Below are positions 43,869-53,152 of a stretch of DNA of 64,000 nucleotides, piece by piece (position 1 is the first letter of the stretch; each line of letters starts with the position of its first letter). The notes under the pieces are model-generated. The model was not told the origin of the DNA. It saw only the letters and a list, made by a program, of their open reading frames with translations, and searched no databases. The position numbers were made by a program, and so were the translations under genes. The stretch comes from JALORV01 sp963724365 (GTDB lineage: Bacteria; Pseudomonadota; Gammaproteobacteria; Burkholderiales; Burkholderiaceae_F): NCBI GenBank assembly GCA_963724365.1, contig CAVRUR010000004.1:17175-81174 (forward strand), in the 5' to 3' direction.

Positions 43869-45173
43869 TCATGCCACCGTCTCCTTGCGCGCGAAGAGCT
43901 CCCGCAGAACGGGCCAGATATCGCGCCTGTCATGCACCTTGCGCATCGCGAATCCGGCGTCGGCGACGGTCTCGTAACACTGCCACAGGTCGGACGGTCG
44001 GTTGAACCACCCGCTGGGATGGCTCGACGGAATGTCGATGTAAGCGAAGTAGCGCACGCGCGGCAGCACTTCGGACTGCAGATAGCCGGCGCAACGCTGT
44101 GCATCTTCTTCGCCGCAATCGCCGTCAGACGCTTGCGCGATGTAGACGTTCCAGTCCGGACCCGCGTAGCGGGTGTCGATCACCTTCTGCGCCAGTTGCA
44201 GCGCCGGCATCACCTGCGTGCCACCGGACTGCGGATCGTGGAAGAAAGTCTTCTCGTCGACCTCCTGCGCGGTCTCGGTGTGGCGGATGAACACAACATC
44301 GACCGCGCTGTACTTGCGCTCGAGGAACAGGTACAGCAACGAGAAGAAGCGCTTGGCCAGGTCCTTCTTGCGCTCGTCCATCGAGCCCGAAACGTCCATC
44401 AGGCACAGCATCACCGCGCGGGTCGCGGGTGTGGCCACTGGCTGGCGCGCGCGGAAGCGGCGATCGATCGCCTCGAGGAACGGCAGCTGTTCACGACGCG
44501 CGCGCAGTTGCGCGACTTCTTCCTCGAGTTCAGTGCGCCGCTCGGACTCGAGCGGTTCCAGTTCGTCGATCTCACGCGCAAGGTCATCGATCTGGCGCGC
44601 GATGCCGCCGCGCAACGCGATGCGGCGTGCGATCGACATGCGCATCGTCAGCGCGGGCGACAGATTGGCCAGCACGCCGTCGCGGGAATAGCCGGCGCGC
44701 CGCGTATGGATGTAGGTCACATCGCCGAGGCGCGTGCGTTCCAGGTTCGGCAGTTCGAGGTCATCGAAGAAGAGCCGCAGGAATTCGTCGCGTGACAGTA
44801 CGAAGCCGAAGTTGTCGCGGCTTTCGCCTTCGCCCGGCTCGTTGCCCTGACCACCGCTTTCGCCGCCGTCGGGGCGAGCGATCGAATCGCCCGGTACGTA
44901 CTCGTGATTGCCCGGCAAGACGAAATCACGGCTGCCGGACTTGTGATCGTGATGCAGATACGGCTCTTTGAGGCCGCGGCCGGGAATCGAAATCCGGCTG
45001 CCTTTGCCGATATCGGCGATGCCGCGCTTCTCGATCTCGTCGTCGACCGCCCGCTTGATCTCGTCCTTGAAGCGGCGAATGAAGCGCTCGCGATTGACCG
45101 CACTGCGCCCCGGCGGATCCGCGCGTCGATCGACGACGCGCATGTAGCGGCTCGGAGCGGGGGAATCGGACAC
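43869..45173 (-). CDS. yeaH: DUF444 / YeaH VWA-like protein
   Basis: 434 residues. Basic N-terminus (RFIRRFKDEIKRAVDDEIEK), Gly/Glu-rich acidic linker (about 100-122), then a VWA-like domain with an intact metal motif (CLMDVSGSMDERKKDL) and AYIDIPSSHPSGWF near the end. Between prkA and spoVR in the conserved order. Probably an adaptor working with the PrkA kinase; E. coli yeaGH is RpoS-dependent. Confidence 0.93.
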   Translation of the reverse strand: MSDSPAPSRYMRVVDRRADPPGRSAVNRERFIRRFKDEIKRAVDDEIEKRGIADIGKGSRISIPGRGLKEPYLHHDHKSGSRDFVLPGNHEYVPGDSIARPDGGESGGQGNEPGEGESRDNFGFVLSRDEFLRLFFDDLELPNLERTRLGDVTYIHTRRAGYSRDGVLANLSPALTMRMSIARRIALRGGIARQIDDLAREIDELEPLESERRTELEEEVAQLRARREQLPFLEAIDRRFRARQPVATPATRAVMLCLMDVSGSMDERKKDLAKRFFSLLYLFLERKYSAVDVVFIRHTETAQEVDEKTFFHDPQSGGTQVMPALQLAQKVIDTRYAGPDWNVYIAQASDGDCGEEDAQRCAGYLQSEVLPRVRYFAYIDIPSSHPSGWFNRPSDLWQCYETVADAGFAMRKVHDRRDIWPVLRELFARKETVA

Positions 45174-45197
45174 TCAGTCCTCGTGGCGACTACGTCT

Positions 45198-47150
45198 TCA
45201 CGACTGGGTCGACTTCTTGAAGTGCATGTACCAGTCGACCAGGCGCCGCACCTGCTTCTCGGTATAGCCACGCGCGGCCATCCGGTTGACGAAGCTCTTG
45301 TGGCGCTCTTCCATTTCCTGCGAGCCCTTGGCCTCGAACGAGATGATCGGCAGGATGTCCTCGGTCTTGCTGAACATGCGCTTCTCGATCACGACGCGCA
45401 GCTTTTCGTAGCTGGTCCAGTGCGGATTCTTGCCGTGCGCGCGCGCCCGCAGCACGAAGTTGACGACTTCGTTGCGGAAGTCCTTCGGGTTCGATATGCC
45501 GGCTGGCTTCTCGATCTTCTCGAGCTCATCGTTCAGGGCATCGCGCGAGTACTGCATGCCGGTATCCGGATCGCGCCAGTCCTCATCGAGCAGCCATTTG
45601 TCCGCGTAGGTCACGTAGCGGTCGAACAGGTTCTGCCCGTACTCGCCGTACGCATCCAGGTACGACATCTGGAGTTCCTTCTCGAGGAACTCCGCAAAGC
45701 GCGGCACGATCCATTCCTTGATGTGACCGCGCAGCCGCCGCTTGTATTCCTCCTGGATGTCTTCCTTCGCCAGGCGATCCTCGAGCACGACCAGCAGATT
45801 GACGGGGTCAGCGGCGATCTCGCTCGGGTCGCGATTGAAGGCGGCCGAGATCGTCTTGAACGCCCAGCGCGTCGACAGGCCGGAGAAGCCCTCCTGCATG
45901 CCGGCGTCGTCGCGATACTCCTTCACGCTCTTGCTGCGCGGATCGACATCCTTGAGCGTCTCGCCGTTATACGAACGCAGCTTGCTGAAGACGGATGAGT
46001 TTTCCGGCACCGCCAGCCGCGAGAGCACGGAAAATTCGGCCAGTGTGCGCAACGTCTGCGGCGCGCACGGTGACTCCGACAGCGTCGAGGCCGTCAGCAT
46101 CTTTTCGTAGATCCGCACCTCTTCGTCCACGCGCAGGCAGTAGGGCACCTTGACCAGGTACACGCGGTCGATGAAGGCCTCGTTGTCCTTGTTGTTGCGG
46201 AACTTCAGCCACTCGGCTTCGTTCGAGTGCGCCATGATGAAGCCGTTGAAGGGCAGCGCCGGCAGCGCTTCGGTACCCTTGAAGTTGCCTTCCTGGGTGG
46301 CTGTCAGGATCGGGTTGAGTACCTTCAGCGGCGCCTTGAACATCTCGACGAATTCGACGCAGCGCGCCGAACCCAGACACAGCGCGCCCGAATAGCTGTA
46401 CGCGTCGGGGTCGTCCTGTGCGAACTGCTCCAGCATGCGCAGATCGACCTTGCCGACCAGCGACGAGATGTCCTGCGTGTTCTCGTCGCCCGGCTCCGTC
46501 TTGACGATGCCGATCTGGTTGAGCACCGATGGCATCAGGCGCACGACCTGGAACTTCGACAGATCACCCTTGTATTCCTTCAGGCGCTTCAGCGCCCACG
46601 GCGTGGCGATGCCGGTCAGCGCGCGACGCGGAATGCCGTAGCGATCTTCCATTTCTGCGCCGAACCGGTCGCGCGGGAAGAGCCCCAGCGGCGACTCGAG
46701 CATCGGCGACAGCCGGCCCGTTACCGAGTCTTTCAGCGTATAGATCGGAAACTGCTCGCACAGCGACTTGATCTTCTCTGCAAGGGACGACTTGCCGCCG
46801 CCGACCGGGCCGAGCAGATACAGCACCTGCTTGCGCTCTTCGAGTCCCTGTGCCGCGTGTAGGAAATACGCGTACAGCGACATTAAGGTTTCTTCCATGC
46901 CGTGGAAGTCGGCGAACGCATCCCAGGACTGAATGACCCGGTTCTGGAAGATGCGCGACAGGCGCGCGTCATCGGCAGTGTTGACCAGCCTGGGCTTGCC
47001 GATCGCCTCGAGCACGCACTCGTGCGCACTCGCGTACGCCATACGGTCGCTCTTGCAGTAGCGCAGGAAGTCTTCCAGCCCCATCTCTTCGTCGAGTGCG
47101 CTGACGAAGGACTCGCGGAACGCTGTGAACAGCTCGGTGGGCGCGTTCAT
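45198..47150 (-). CDS. prkA: PrkA-type AAA+ serine protein kinase (YeaG)
   Basis: 650 residues. N-terminal AAA domain with Walker A GPVGGGKSSLAEKIK and the PrkA signatures GLFPRDRFGAEMEDRYGIPR and NGFIMAHSNEAEWLKFRNNK; C-terminal PrkA kinase-like domain (RDALNDELEKIEKPAGIS, VNFVLRARAHGKNPHWTSYE). AAGGAGG precedes ATG 47150; the extra upstream TTG is not needed. First gene of the operon with yeaH and spoVR; targets in this organism unknown. Confidence 0.94.
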   Translation of the reverse strand: MNAPTELFTAFRESFVSALDEEMGLEDFLRYCKSDRMAYASAHECVLEAIGKPRLVNTADDARLSRIFQNRVIQSWDAFADFHGMEETLMSLYAYFLHAAQGLEERKQVLYLLGPVGGGKSSLAEKIKSLCEQFPIYTLKDSVTGRLSPMLESPLGLFPRDRFGAEMEDRYGIPRRALTGIATPWALKRLKEYKGDLSKFQVVRLMPSVLNQIGIVKTEPGDENTQDISSLVGKVDLRMLEQFAQDDPDAYSYSGALCLGSARCVEFVEMFKAPLKVLNPILTATQEGNFKGTEALPALPFNGFIMAHSNEAEWLKFRNNKDNEAFIDRVYLVKVPYCLRVDEEVRIYEKMLTASTLSESPCAPQTLRTLAEFSVLSRLAVPENSSVFSKLRSYNGETLKDVDPRSKSVKEYRDDAGMQEGFSGLSTRWAFKTISAAFNRDPSEIAADPVNLLVVLEDRLAKEDIQEEYKRRLRGHIKEWIVPRFAEFLEKELQMSYLDAYGEYGQNLFDRYVTYADKWLLDEDWRDPDTGMQYSRDALNDELEKIEKPAGISNPKDFRNEVVNFVLRARAHGKNPHWTSYEKLRVVIEKRMFSKTEDILPIISFEAKGSQEMEERHKSFVNRMAARGYTEKQVRRLVDWYMHFKKSTQS

Positions 47151-47587
47151 CAAGACCTCCTTGCCCCGTGGGCCGACGATGAAGCAAACGCGATGAACTC
47201 AGGGTAGAGGACAAAGCGCTAGTCGTGATACGAGTAAAAGAAGATCAAATGCCCGTCACTGTCGAGTGTTCGACCATGCCCCTCGACTCATCTGAACGGT
47301 GCCCGGTTCGTCACTCGCGGTCGCAGCAACGGCCGCGCATGCTTACGCAACTGGTTGAAAACGCGTGAACGAAGAGTCGCCACCTCATCCGAACTTCCGA
47401 GGCGCACCGCAGCGGAGCTGGTCTGGCCCCGTTGGTTCCGGTGGTACACACCGCGTGGCGACAAAACCATCACCGGGATCGTCAAAGCGCGGAGTCGAGC
47501 GTGAATAACGCGTGACTTCAAGCGTTTGACCCGAGCACTGCGGCAAATCGGACCGTCAGTTGAACCCTCGGGATGCGGTCCGCGCGG
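47151..47587. other. Intergenic region upstream of prkA
   Basis: About 437 bases between the prkA start and the racemase stop, both minus strand. It should carry the promoter of the prkA module, but I see no convincing boxes. A 77-codon minus-strand frame (47288-47521) has no ribosome site and a basic, unstructured composition, so I leave it out. Confidence 0.4.
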
Positions 47588-48283
47588 TCAATCCTCAAGT
47601 GCCCATGCCGCGGCCTTGCGCGCGTGGATGCGAGTGGTGTCGAAGAGCGGCACCGCCGAGTCGGCCTGCTCGACCAGCAACGTGATCTCCGTGCAACCGA
47701 GGATGATGGCTTCGGCCCCCTGGCTCACCAACTCCGCCATGATTCTTCGGTACTCGGCGCGCGAGTGGTCGATGACCCTACCCAGACACAGTTCGTCGTA
47801 GATGATTCGATGAACGACCTCGCGATCTCGCTCGGCAGGCGTAAGCACGCGCAGTCCATGGTCCTGATGGAGCCGATCCTTGTAGAAGCCCTGCTCCATC
47901 GTGAATCGAGTACCGAGCAGGCCCACGGTCGCGCAGCCAGCCGCCCTGATCTCCTGGGCAGTCGCATCTGCGATGTGCAGCAATGGAATACGCACGGCCG
48001 CTTCGATCGCATGGGCGACCTTGTGCATCGTGTTGGTACACAACACCAGGAAGTCTGCGCCGGCCTTCTCAACGGTTTGCGCGGTGGCAGCCAACAGAGC
48101 ACCCGCCGTGGCCCAATCGCCTGCGTGCTGCAACCGCTCGATGTCGTGAAAGTCGACGCTGTAAAGAATGACCTTCGCCGAATGCAGGCCGCCCAGGCGT
48201 TCTTTGATCTCCTCGTTGATAAGTCGGTAGTACGGGACCGTCGACTCCCAGCTCATGCCGCCGATCAGGCCGATGGTCTTCAC
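47588..48283 (-). CDS. Aspartate/glutamate racemase family protein
   Basis: 231 residues, Asp/Glu racemase fold. GLIGGMSWESTVPYYRLINE at the N-terminus, the two catalytic cysteines in FLVLCTNTMHKVA and IILGCTEITLL. Cofactor-independent amino-acid racemase; likely aspartate racemase (YgeA-type broad specificity is an alternative). GTG 48283 is chosen because AAGGA stands 7 bases upstream and it starts exactly at KTIGLIGG. 63 bases after the Fic gene on the same strand. Confidence 0.9.
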   Translation of the reverse strand: MKTIGLIGGMSWESTVPYYRLINEEIKERLGGLHSAKVILYSVDFHDIERLQHAGDWATAGALLAATAQTVEKAGADFLVLCTNTMHKVAHAIEAAVRIPLLHIADATAQEIRAAGCATVGLLGTRFTMEQGFYKDRLHQDHGLRVLTPAERDREVVHRIIYDELCLGRVIDHSRAEYRRIMAELVSQGAEAIILGCTEITLLVEQADSAVPLFDTTRIHARKAAAWALED

Positions 48284-48346
48284 GCGAGTTCCTTCGTTGG
48301 CATGTCTTGGCGGAGCGCACATCCCCAGGGCATGATGTCGATACAG

Positions 48347-49525
48347 CTAGGCCGACGACGACGAAGTCGGTGGCAGCTCGGCATTGAGCAGCTTCACATA
48401 GCGCCGATAGCTGAACACCCGATCGCGCTGACGCCTCGTCAATTCGGCCACGATGCCTAGGTCGACGAGATGGCCGAGAGACTTATTGACGGTGGCGGGT
48501 GTGAGGCCGCTCGCCTTAACGAGCGCAGCCGATGTAACGAGCGGCTGTTTCTGCATCGCCTGATGCACAGCCAGAGCCGACGAAGCCGCACGACCGAGAC
48601 CGGCAATGCGGTCGCGGTCCTTGTTCACGAGTTCGAGCAGTGCCTGCGCGGTCAAAACCGCCTGCGTCGCGGTCACGCCAATGCCTTCTGCGAAGAATTC
48701 AAGCCATCGCTCCCAGTCGCCTCGCAGCCGAACTTCGTTCAACAATTCGTAGTAAAGCGCGCGATGCGTATTGAAGAACAGGCTCGGATACAGGAGCGGT
48801 TCATGCAGTACGCCGTCGGCTAAGAGCTGCAGCACGATGAGTAGGCGTCCGATACGGCCGTTGCCGTCCAGAAAGGGGTGAATGGTCTCGAACTGCACGT
48901 GCGCGAGCGCCGCTTTGATCAAAGGCGGCGTCGACTCTGGCTCGTCGTTGATGAAGCGCTCGAGCGCCGCGAGGCAATCGCCCACCTCGCTTGCGGGCGG
49001 CGGCACAAACGCCGCGTTGCCCGGCCGCGTGCCGCCAATCCAGATCTGCGAGCGACGCAGCTCGCCTGGCGCTTTGCCCCGTCCTCGCGGGTGATCGAGC
49101 AGTACGCCATGGATTTCGCTGATGAGCCTGTTCGAGATCGGCAAGCCCGAGCGCAGCAACTTCTTGCCGCGTTCCAGCGCCGCCACGTAACGGCTTACCT
49201 CCCGCGCATCCTCCACCGGCGCGCCCGGTTCTTCGTCTATTTCAAAGAGGAGCAAGTCGGCGAGCGTCGACTTCGTGCCTTCGATCTGACTCGACAGCAC
49301 CGCCTCCTTGCGCACAAAGCTGTAGAGGAGCAGCTTCGCATTCGGCAGGAGCGCCGTCACCGCGTCCAGCCGCCCGAGCGCAACCAGCGCATCGTCGAAG
49401 CGCCTGCGCAGCGCCGGGCTCCAGTCCAGTGGAGGTTGCGGCGGCAGCGGCGTCGGAACGAACGCCTGCAAGGGCTCGCCCGCAGTAGGCACGGGGACGT
49501 AACGGCCTGGCGGGGAGCGGAGCAT
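48347..49525 (-). CDS. Fic-domain AMPylase with self-inhibitory helix and winged helix
   Basis: 392 residues. N-terminal inhibitory motif SSQIEGT (class II Fic, the Glu blocks ATP), Fic motif HPFLDGNGRIGRLLIVLQ with catalytic His, and a C-terminal winged-helix (PATVNKSLGHLVDLGIVAEL). The enzyme adds AMP to a hydroxyl of target proteins and may self-regulate through the DNA-binding end. ATG 49525 lies 12 bases from a palindromic operator (49537-49565) that probably binds this winged helix or the lost antitoxin. A decayed second copy of the 3' third is at 59923. Confidence 0.92.
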   Translation of the reverse strand: MLRSPPGRYVPVPTAGEPLQAFVPTPLPPQPPLDWSPALRRRFDDALVALGRLDAVTALLPNAKLLLYSFVRKEAVLSSQIEGTKSTLADLLLFEIDEEPGAPVEDAREVSRYVAALERGKKLLRSGLPISNRLISEIHGVLLDHPRGRGKAPGELRRSQIWIGGTRPGNAAFVPPPASEVGDCLAALERFINDEPESTPPLIKAALAHVQFETIHPFLDGNGRIGRLLIVLQLLADGVLHEPLLYPSLFFNTHRALYYELLNEVRLRGDWERWLEFFAEGIGVTATQAVLTAQALLELVNKDRDRIAGLGRAASSALAVHQAMQKQPLVTSAALVKASGLTPATVNKSLGHLVDLGIVAELTRRQRDRVFSYRRYVKLLNAELPPTSSSSA

Positions 49526-49536
49526 GGGCTGCGGAT

Positions 49537-49584
49537 CCTAAAACAGTGGGCTTGGCTATTTTAGGTTGAATCGCTTTCCTAAAA
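49537..49584. promoter_or_regulatory. Inverted-repeat operator upstream of fic
   Basis: CCTAAAA (49537-49543) and TTTTAGG (49559-49565) form a perfect 7-bp inverted repeat with 15 bases between; a third CCTAAAA follows at 49578-49584. The 48-base block is kept almost unchanged in the decayed copy at 60199-60246, although the genes around it are not, arguing for a real protein-binding site. Confidence 0.6.
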
Positions 49585-49763
49585 CAGCGCCTGCGCTGGC
49601 TACGATCGGGTTCGAGGGCCTCGCCGCCGAGATCAACAAGCCCAGCAAGAGCTTGCATCGGATGCTCGGCGACAAGGGCAATCCCAGCACCGAGAACTTC
49701 TTCGGCATCCTCGGCGCTCTGCAGAGGAAGACAAACGTCAGGCTGGCCGTGACTGCAAAGTAG
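49566..49763 (+). pseudogene. Truncated antitoxin (HigA-like) C-terminal half
   Basis: 65 codons from TTG 49566 overlapping the operator. GFEGLAAEINKPSKSLHRML and GDKGNPSTENFFGILGALQR match the HTH half of proteobacterial addiction-module antidote proteins (pattern ...GFExLAxELxKPSKSLxRML...GNP...). The N-terminal half and a ribosome site are missing, so it is probably a remnant, although a short protein cannot be excluded. Divergent from fic. Confidence 0.55.
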
Positions 49764-49901
49764 CCGCCGACGGCGGGCGCGCGCCCACCGCCGGCTGCGA
49801 TGGCCGACCGTGACGGTCGGGCATCCGCCGCACGACGGCCTTGAGAGTCGTATGCTGACGGCCGCGGTTCAATAAATAACTAGAACACACGAGGAGACAT
49901 C

Positions 49902-51202
49902 ATGGTTCGTCACACGTTGGTGATGCGGGCCCTGCTCGCGGCCGGTCTCGCATTTGCATTGACGCCCGTTTCGGCGCAGGACAAAGCCGCTCCCGAGAAG
50001 CCGATCAAGATCGGCATCGTCACCTTCCTGTCGGGCGCCGCCGCCGGCCCGTTCGGGGTGCCGGCGCGCAACGGCGCCGAGGTGATCGTCGAGGCGATCA
50101 ACACCGGCAAGGTGCCGGCGCCCTACGCCAGCACCGGGCTGGGCGGTGCGCCGATCGAAGTGAGCTTCGTCGACGAGGCGGGTGGCACGACCAAGCAGGT
50201 CAACGAGTACCGCAACCTCGTCCAGCGCGACAACGTCGACGCGGTGATCGGCTACATCTCCAGCGGCGACTGCCTGGCGGTGGCGCCGGTGGCCGAGGAG
50301 CTGAAGCGGCTGACGATCTTCTTCGACTGCGGCACGCCGCGCATCTTCGAGGACGCGAGCTACAAGTACCTGTTCCGCACCGGCGCGACCGCGACGATCG
50401 ACAACACTGCGGCAGCGCTCTACGTGATGGAGATGAAGCCGCAGCTGAAGACCGTTGCGGCGATCAACCAGAACTACGCCTGGGGCCAGGATTCGTGGAA
50501 CGACTTCGAGGCGGCCATCAAGGTGCTGAAGCCCGACGTCAAGATCGGCACCTCGCAGATGCCGAAGCTGCTGGCCGGGCAATACGGCGCCGAGATCTCC
50601 GCGCTGCTCACCAGCGACGCCGACGTCGTGCACTCGAGCTTCTGGGGCGGCGACGCCGAGGCGCTGATCCTGCAGGGTGCGCCGCGCGGACTGTTCAAGA
50701 AGTCGACGGTGCTGATGACGGCCGGCGAGCCGACGCTGGTGCGGCTCGGCACGCAGGTGCCCGAAGGCACGGTGATCGGCGCGCGCGGGCCGTTCAACGT
50801 GTTCGCGCCGGACACGGAGCTCAACCGCTGGTTCCGCAAGGTGTACGAGGAGCGCTACGGGGTGGTGCCGAGCTATCCGGCCTACAAGATGGCGCAGGCG
50901 CTGCTCGGGCTGAAGGCGGCGTCGACAAGGCGCAGGCGGCCAACGGCGGCAAGCGTCCGAACCAGGACCAGGTCATCGCAGCCTTCGAGAACCTGACGTT
51001 CGAGGGGCCGGGCGGGCCGGTCGCGATGTCGCTCGGCAAGGGCCACCAGGCGGTGCAGGGCACGGCCTACGGCACCGTCAAGCACGAAGGCGGCAAGGTC
51101 ACGGTCACCAACGTCAAGCGCTATCCGGCCTCGCGCATCACGCCGCCCGACGGCGTGAAGAGCGAGGACTGGATCAAGTCGGGGTTCAAGACCGCGAAGT
51201 GA
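49902..51202 (+). CDS. Branched-chain-amino-acid-type ABC substrate-binding protein, frameshifted
   Basis: About 433 residues with the frame restored: signal peptide (ending PVSAQDK), type I periplasmic-binding fold (IKIGIVTFLSGAAAGPFGVP, VIGYISSGDCLAVAPVAEEL, HSSFWGGDAEALILQG). It delivers a ligand to the permeases encoded downstream; the ligand may be an amino acid, amide or aromatic acid. A base is missing near 50915 (AAG-GCG-GC-GTC), splitting LLGLKA from VDKAQAANGGKRPNQDQV; sequence stays conserved after it. GAGGAGACATC precedes ATG 49902. Confidence 0.9.
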
Positions 51203-51288
51203 TCGCGCGGTAAACGGAGTGCGGGCATCGCGGCGCGACCGCGGCGCCTGCCTCCGAGCCGCTGCGTTCCGCACTCGGCGAGGAGCCC

Positions 51289-52185
51289 ATGGCCGGACTC
51301 GTTTCCGTACTGATCGACGGGATCGTCTACTCGTCGTATCTGTTCATCATCGCCGTCGGCCTGACGCTGATCTACGGCGTCATGAAGATCCTGAACATGG
51401 CGCACGGCAGCCTGTACGCGCTCGGCGCCTACGTGGCCGCGACGCTGGTCGGCGCCTGGTTCAACGGCGGTCTCAATCCCTACGGCAGCTTCGCGCTGCT
51501 GGCGCTCTCCGCCATCGTGGTCGGCCTCGTGGCCGGCCCGCTGATCGAGCGCGGCCTGCTGCGCTTCATGTACGGCAAGGACGAGATCGTGCTGGTGCTC
51601 GTCACGTACTCCGTGTTCCTGATCCTCGAGGACGTGATCACGCTGATCTGGGGCGTCGAGTCGTATTCCGCCTACCAGCCGTACGGCCTGCTCGGCAACA
51701 TCGACCTCGGCGGCCTGCCGTACACGGTGTACGACGCGCTGCTGGTGATCGTCGCGATCCTGGTCGGCGTCGCGCTCACGCTGGTCCTGACGCGCACGCG
51801 CCACGGCAAGCTGCTGCTGGCGGTGATCCACGATCGCGAAGTGAGCGCGGCCATGGGCATCAACGTCGGCCGCGTCTACTTCGTCACGTTCACGCTCGGC
51901 ACGATGCTCGCCGCGCTCGGCGGCGCGCTGATCGCGCCGAAGGTGTCGGTCGTGCCGGCGATGGGCGTGGAGGTGATCGTGCTGGCGTTCGCGGTGGTCG
52001 TCATCGGCGGCCTCGGCAGCCTGCCGGGTGCGGCGCTCGGCGCGGTGATCGTCGGCCTGGTGCGATCGGCCGCGGTGCACTACTGGCCCGAGGTCGAGCT
52101 CTTCAGCATCTACCTGGTGATGGCGCTGGTGCTGATCGCGCGGCCGCGCGGCCTGTTCAGCACGGCCGAGGCGCGCAAGATATGA
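51289..52185 (+). CDS. livH: LivH-type ABC permease
   Basis: 298 residues, eight or so membrane helices. LivH signatures: YSSYLFIIAVGLTLIYGVMK, ILNMAHGSLYALGAYVAATL, VIVLAFAVVVIGGLGSLPGA, VLIARPRGLFS at the end. Pairs with LivM in the inner membrane. GAGGAG precedes ATG 51289. Second gene of the livJHMGF order. Confidence 0.94.
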   Translation: MAGLVSVLIDGIVYSSYLFIIAVGLTLIYGVMKILNMAHGSLYALGAYVAATLVGAWFNGGLNPYGSFALLALSAIVVGLVAGPLIERGLLRFMYGKDEIVLVLVTYSVFLILEDVITLIWGVESYSAYQPYGLLGNIDLGGLPYTVYDALLVIVAILVGVALTLVLTRTRHGKLLLAVIHDREVSAAMGINVGRVYFVTFTLGTMLAALGGALIAPKVSVVPAMGVEVIVLAFAVVVIGGLGSLPGAALGAVIVGLVRSAAVHYWPEVELFSIYLVMALVLIARPRGLFSTAEARKI

Positions 52186-52198
52186 AGGCCGACCGGGC

Positions 52199-53152
52199 AT
52201 GAAGCTCAACCGCGCGCTCGTCCTCGCGGCGCTTATCGCCGTGGTCCTCGTCGGCGGCCGCTGGCTGCCGGGCTGGGCGCAGAGCCTGATGATCCTCGCG
52301 CTCGGCAAGGGGCTGGTCGTACTCGGGCTGCTGCTGCTGATGCGCTGCGGCCTCGTGTCGTTCGGCCAGGGGCTGTACTACGCGCTCGGCGCCTACGCGG
52401 CCGTGTCGATGACGCGCATCGCCGGCCTGCCCGAGACGCTGCTGAGCTCCGACGCCGTCGTGATGCCGCTCGCCGGCGGGCTCGTCGCCGGCGTGATCGC
52501 GTTCGTGCTCGGCTTCCTGCTCGCGGCCTACCGCGGCATCTTCTTCGCGATGCTGAGCCTGGCGTTCTCGATGATCCTGTACGGGCTGCTGATCAAGTCG
52601 TCGCTGCTCGGCAGCAGCGACGGCTTCAACATCGCGTTCACCAGCGCGGCCGGCATCGCGCTGCCCGCGGGCTCGCACCTGTACGCGCTCTTCGCGGTGA
52701 CGGTCGTGCTGGTCGCGCTCGCGCTCTACGGCACGCATCTTTTCCTGCGGTCTCATACCGGCCGCCTGGGCCCGGCGATCCGCGACAACGAGCTGCGCGT
52801 CGAGTACATGGGCGCATCGGTGCGCCGGCTCGTCCACCTGAACTACGTGCTCGCCGCGGTGCTGTCGGGCATCGGCGGCGGCCTGGTGGCGCTGTCGATC
52901 GGCCACATCGACCCGGACCTCGCCTACTGGACCACCTCCGGCGAGTTCGTGTTCGTCGCCATCCTGTCGGGCACCGGCAACGTGATCGCGCCCTTCCTCG
53001 GCTCGCTGGTGTTCGAGTGGATCAAGAGCATCGCCTACCAGTACACGCCGTACACCTGGCAGCTGGTGCTCGGCACCGCGATGCTGCTGGTGATCATGTT
53101 CCTGCCGTCGGGCCTGTGGTCGCTGTTCACGCGGCGAAGCAAGGGCGCGTGA
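52199..53152 (+). CDS. livM: LivM-type ABC permease
   Basis: 317 residues. Motifs: LMRCGLVSFGQGLYYALGAY, FFAMLSLAFSMILYGLLIK, GRLGPAIRDNELRVEYMGAS, LSIGHIDPDLAYWTTSGEFV. Starts 13 bases after livH and its TGA overlaps the ATG of livG (TGATG), so translation is coupled. Confidence 0.94.
   Translation: MKLNRALVLAALIAVVLVGGRWLPGWAQSLMILALGKGLVVLGLLLLMRCGLVSFGQGLYYALGAYAAVSMTRIAGLPETLLSSDAVVMPLAGGLVAGVIAFVLGFLLAAYRGIFFAMLSLAFSMILYGLLIKSSLLGSSDGFNIAFTSAAGIALPAGSHLYALFAVTVVLVALALYGTHLFLRSHTGRLGPAIRDNELRVEYMGASVRRLVHLNYVLAAVLSGIGGGLVALSIGHIDPDLAYWTTSGEFVFVAILSGTGNVIAPFLGSLVFEWIKSIAYQYTPYTWQLVLGTAMLLVIMFLPSGLWSLFTRRSKGA

Noticed and set aside
42399..44795. Plus-strand frame of about 800 codons opposite spoVR and yeaH
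   Set aside because: Shadow frame; the opposite strand codes for recognisable SpoVR and DUF444 proteins.
47288..47521. Minus-strand 77-codon frame in the gap upstream of prkA
   Set aside because: No ribosome binding site, basic and unstructured composition, no family resemblance.
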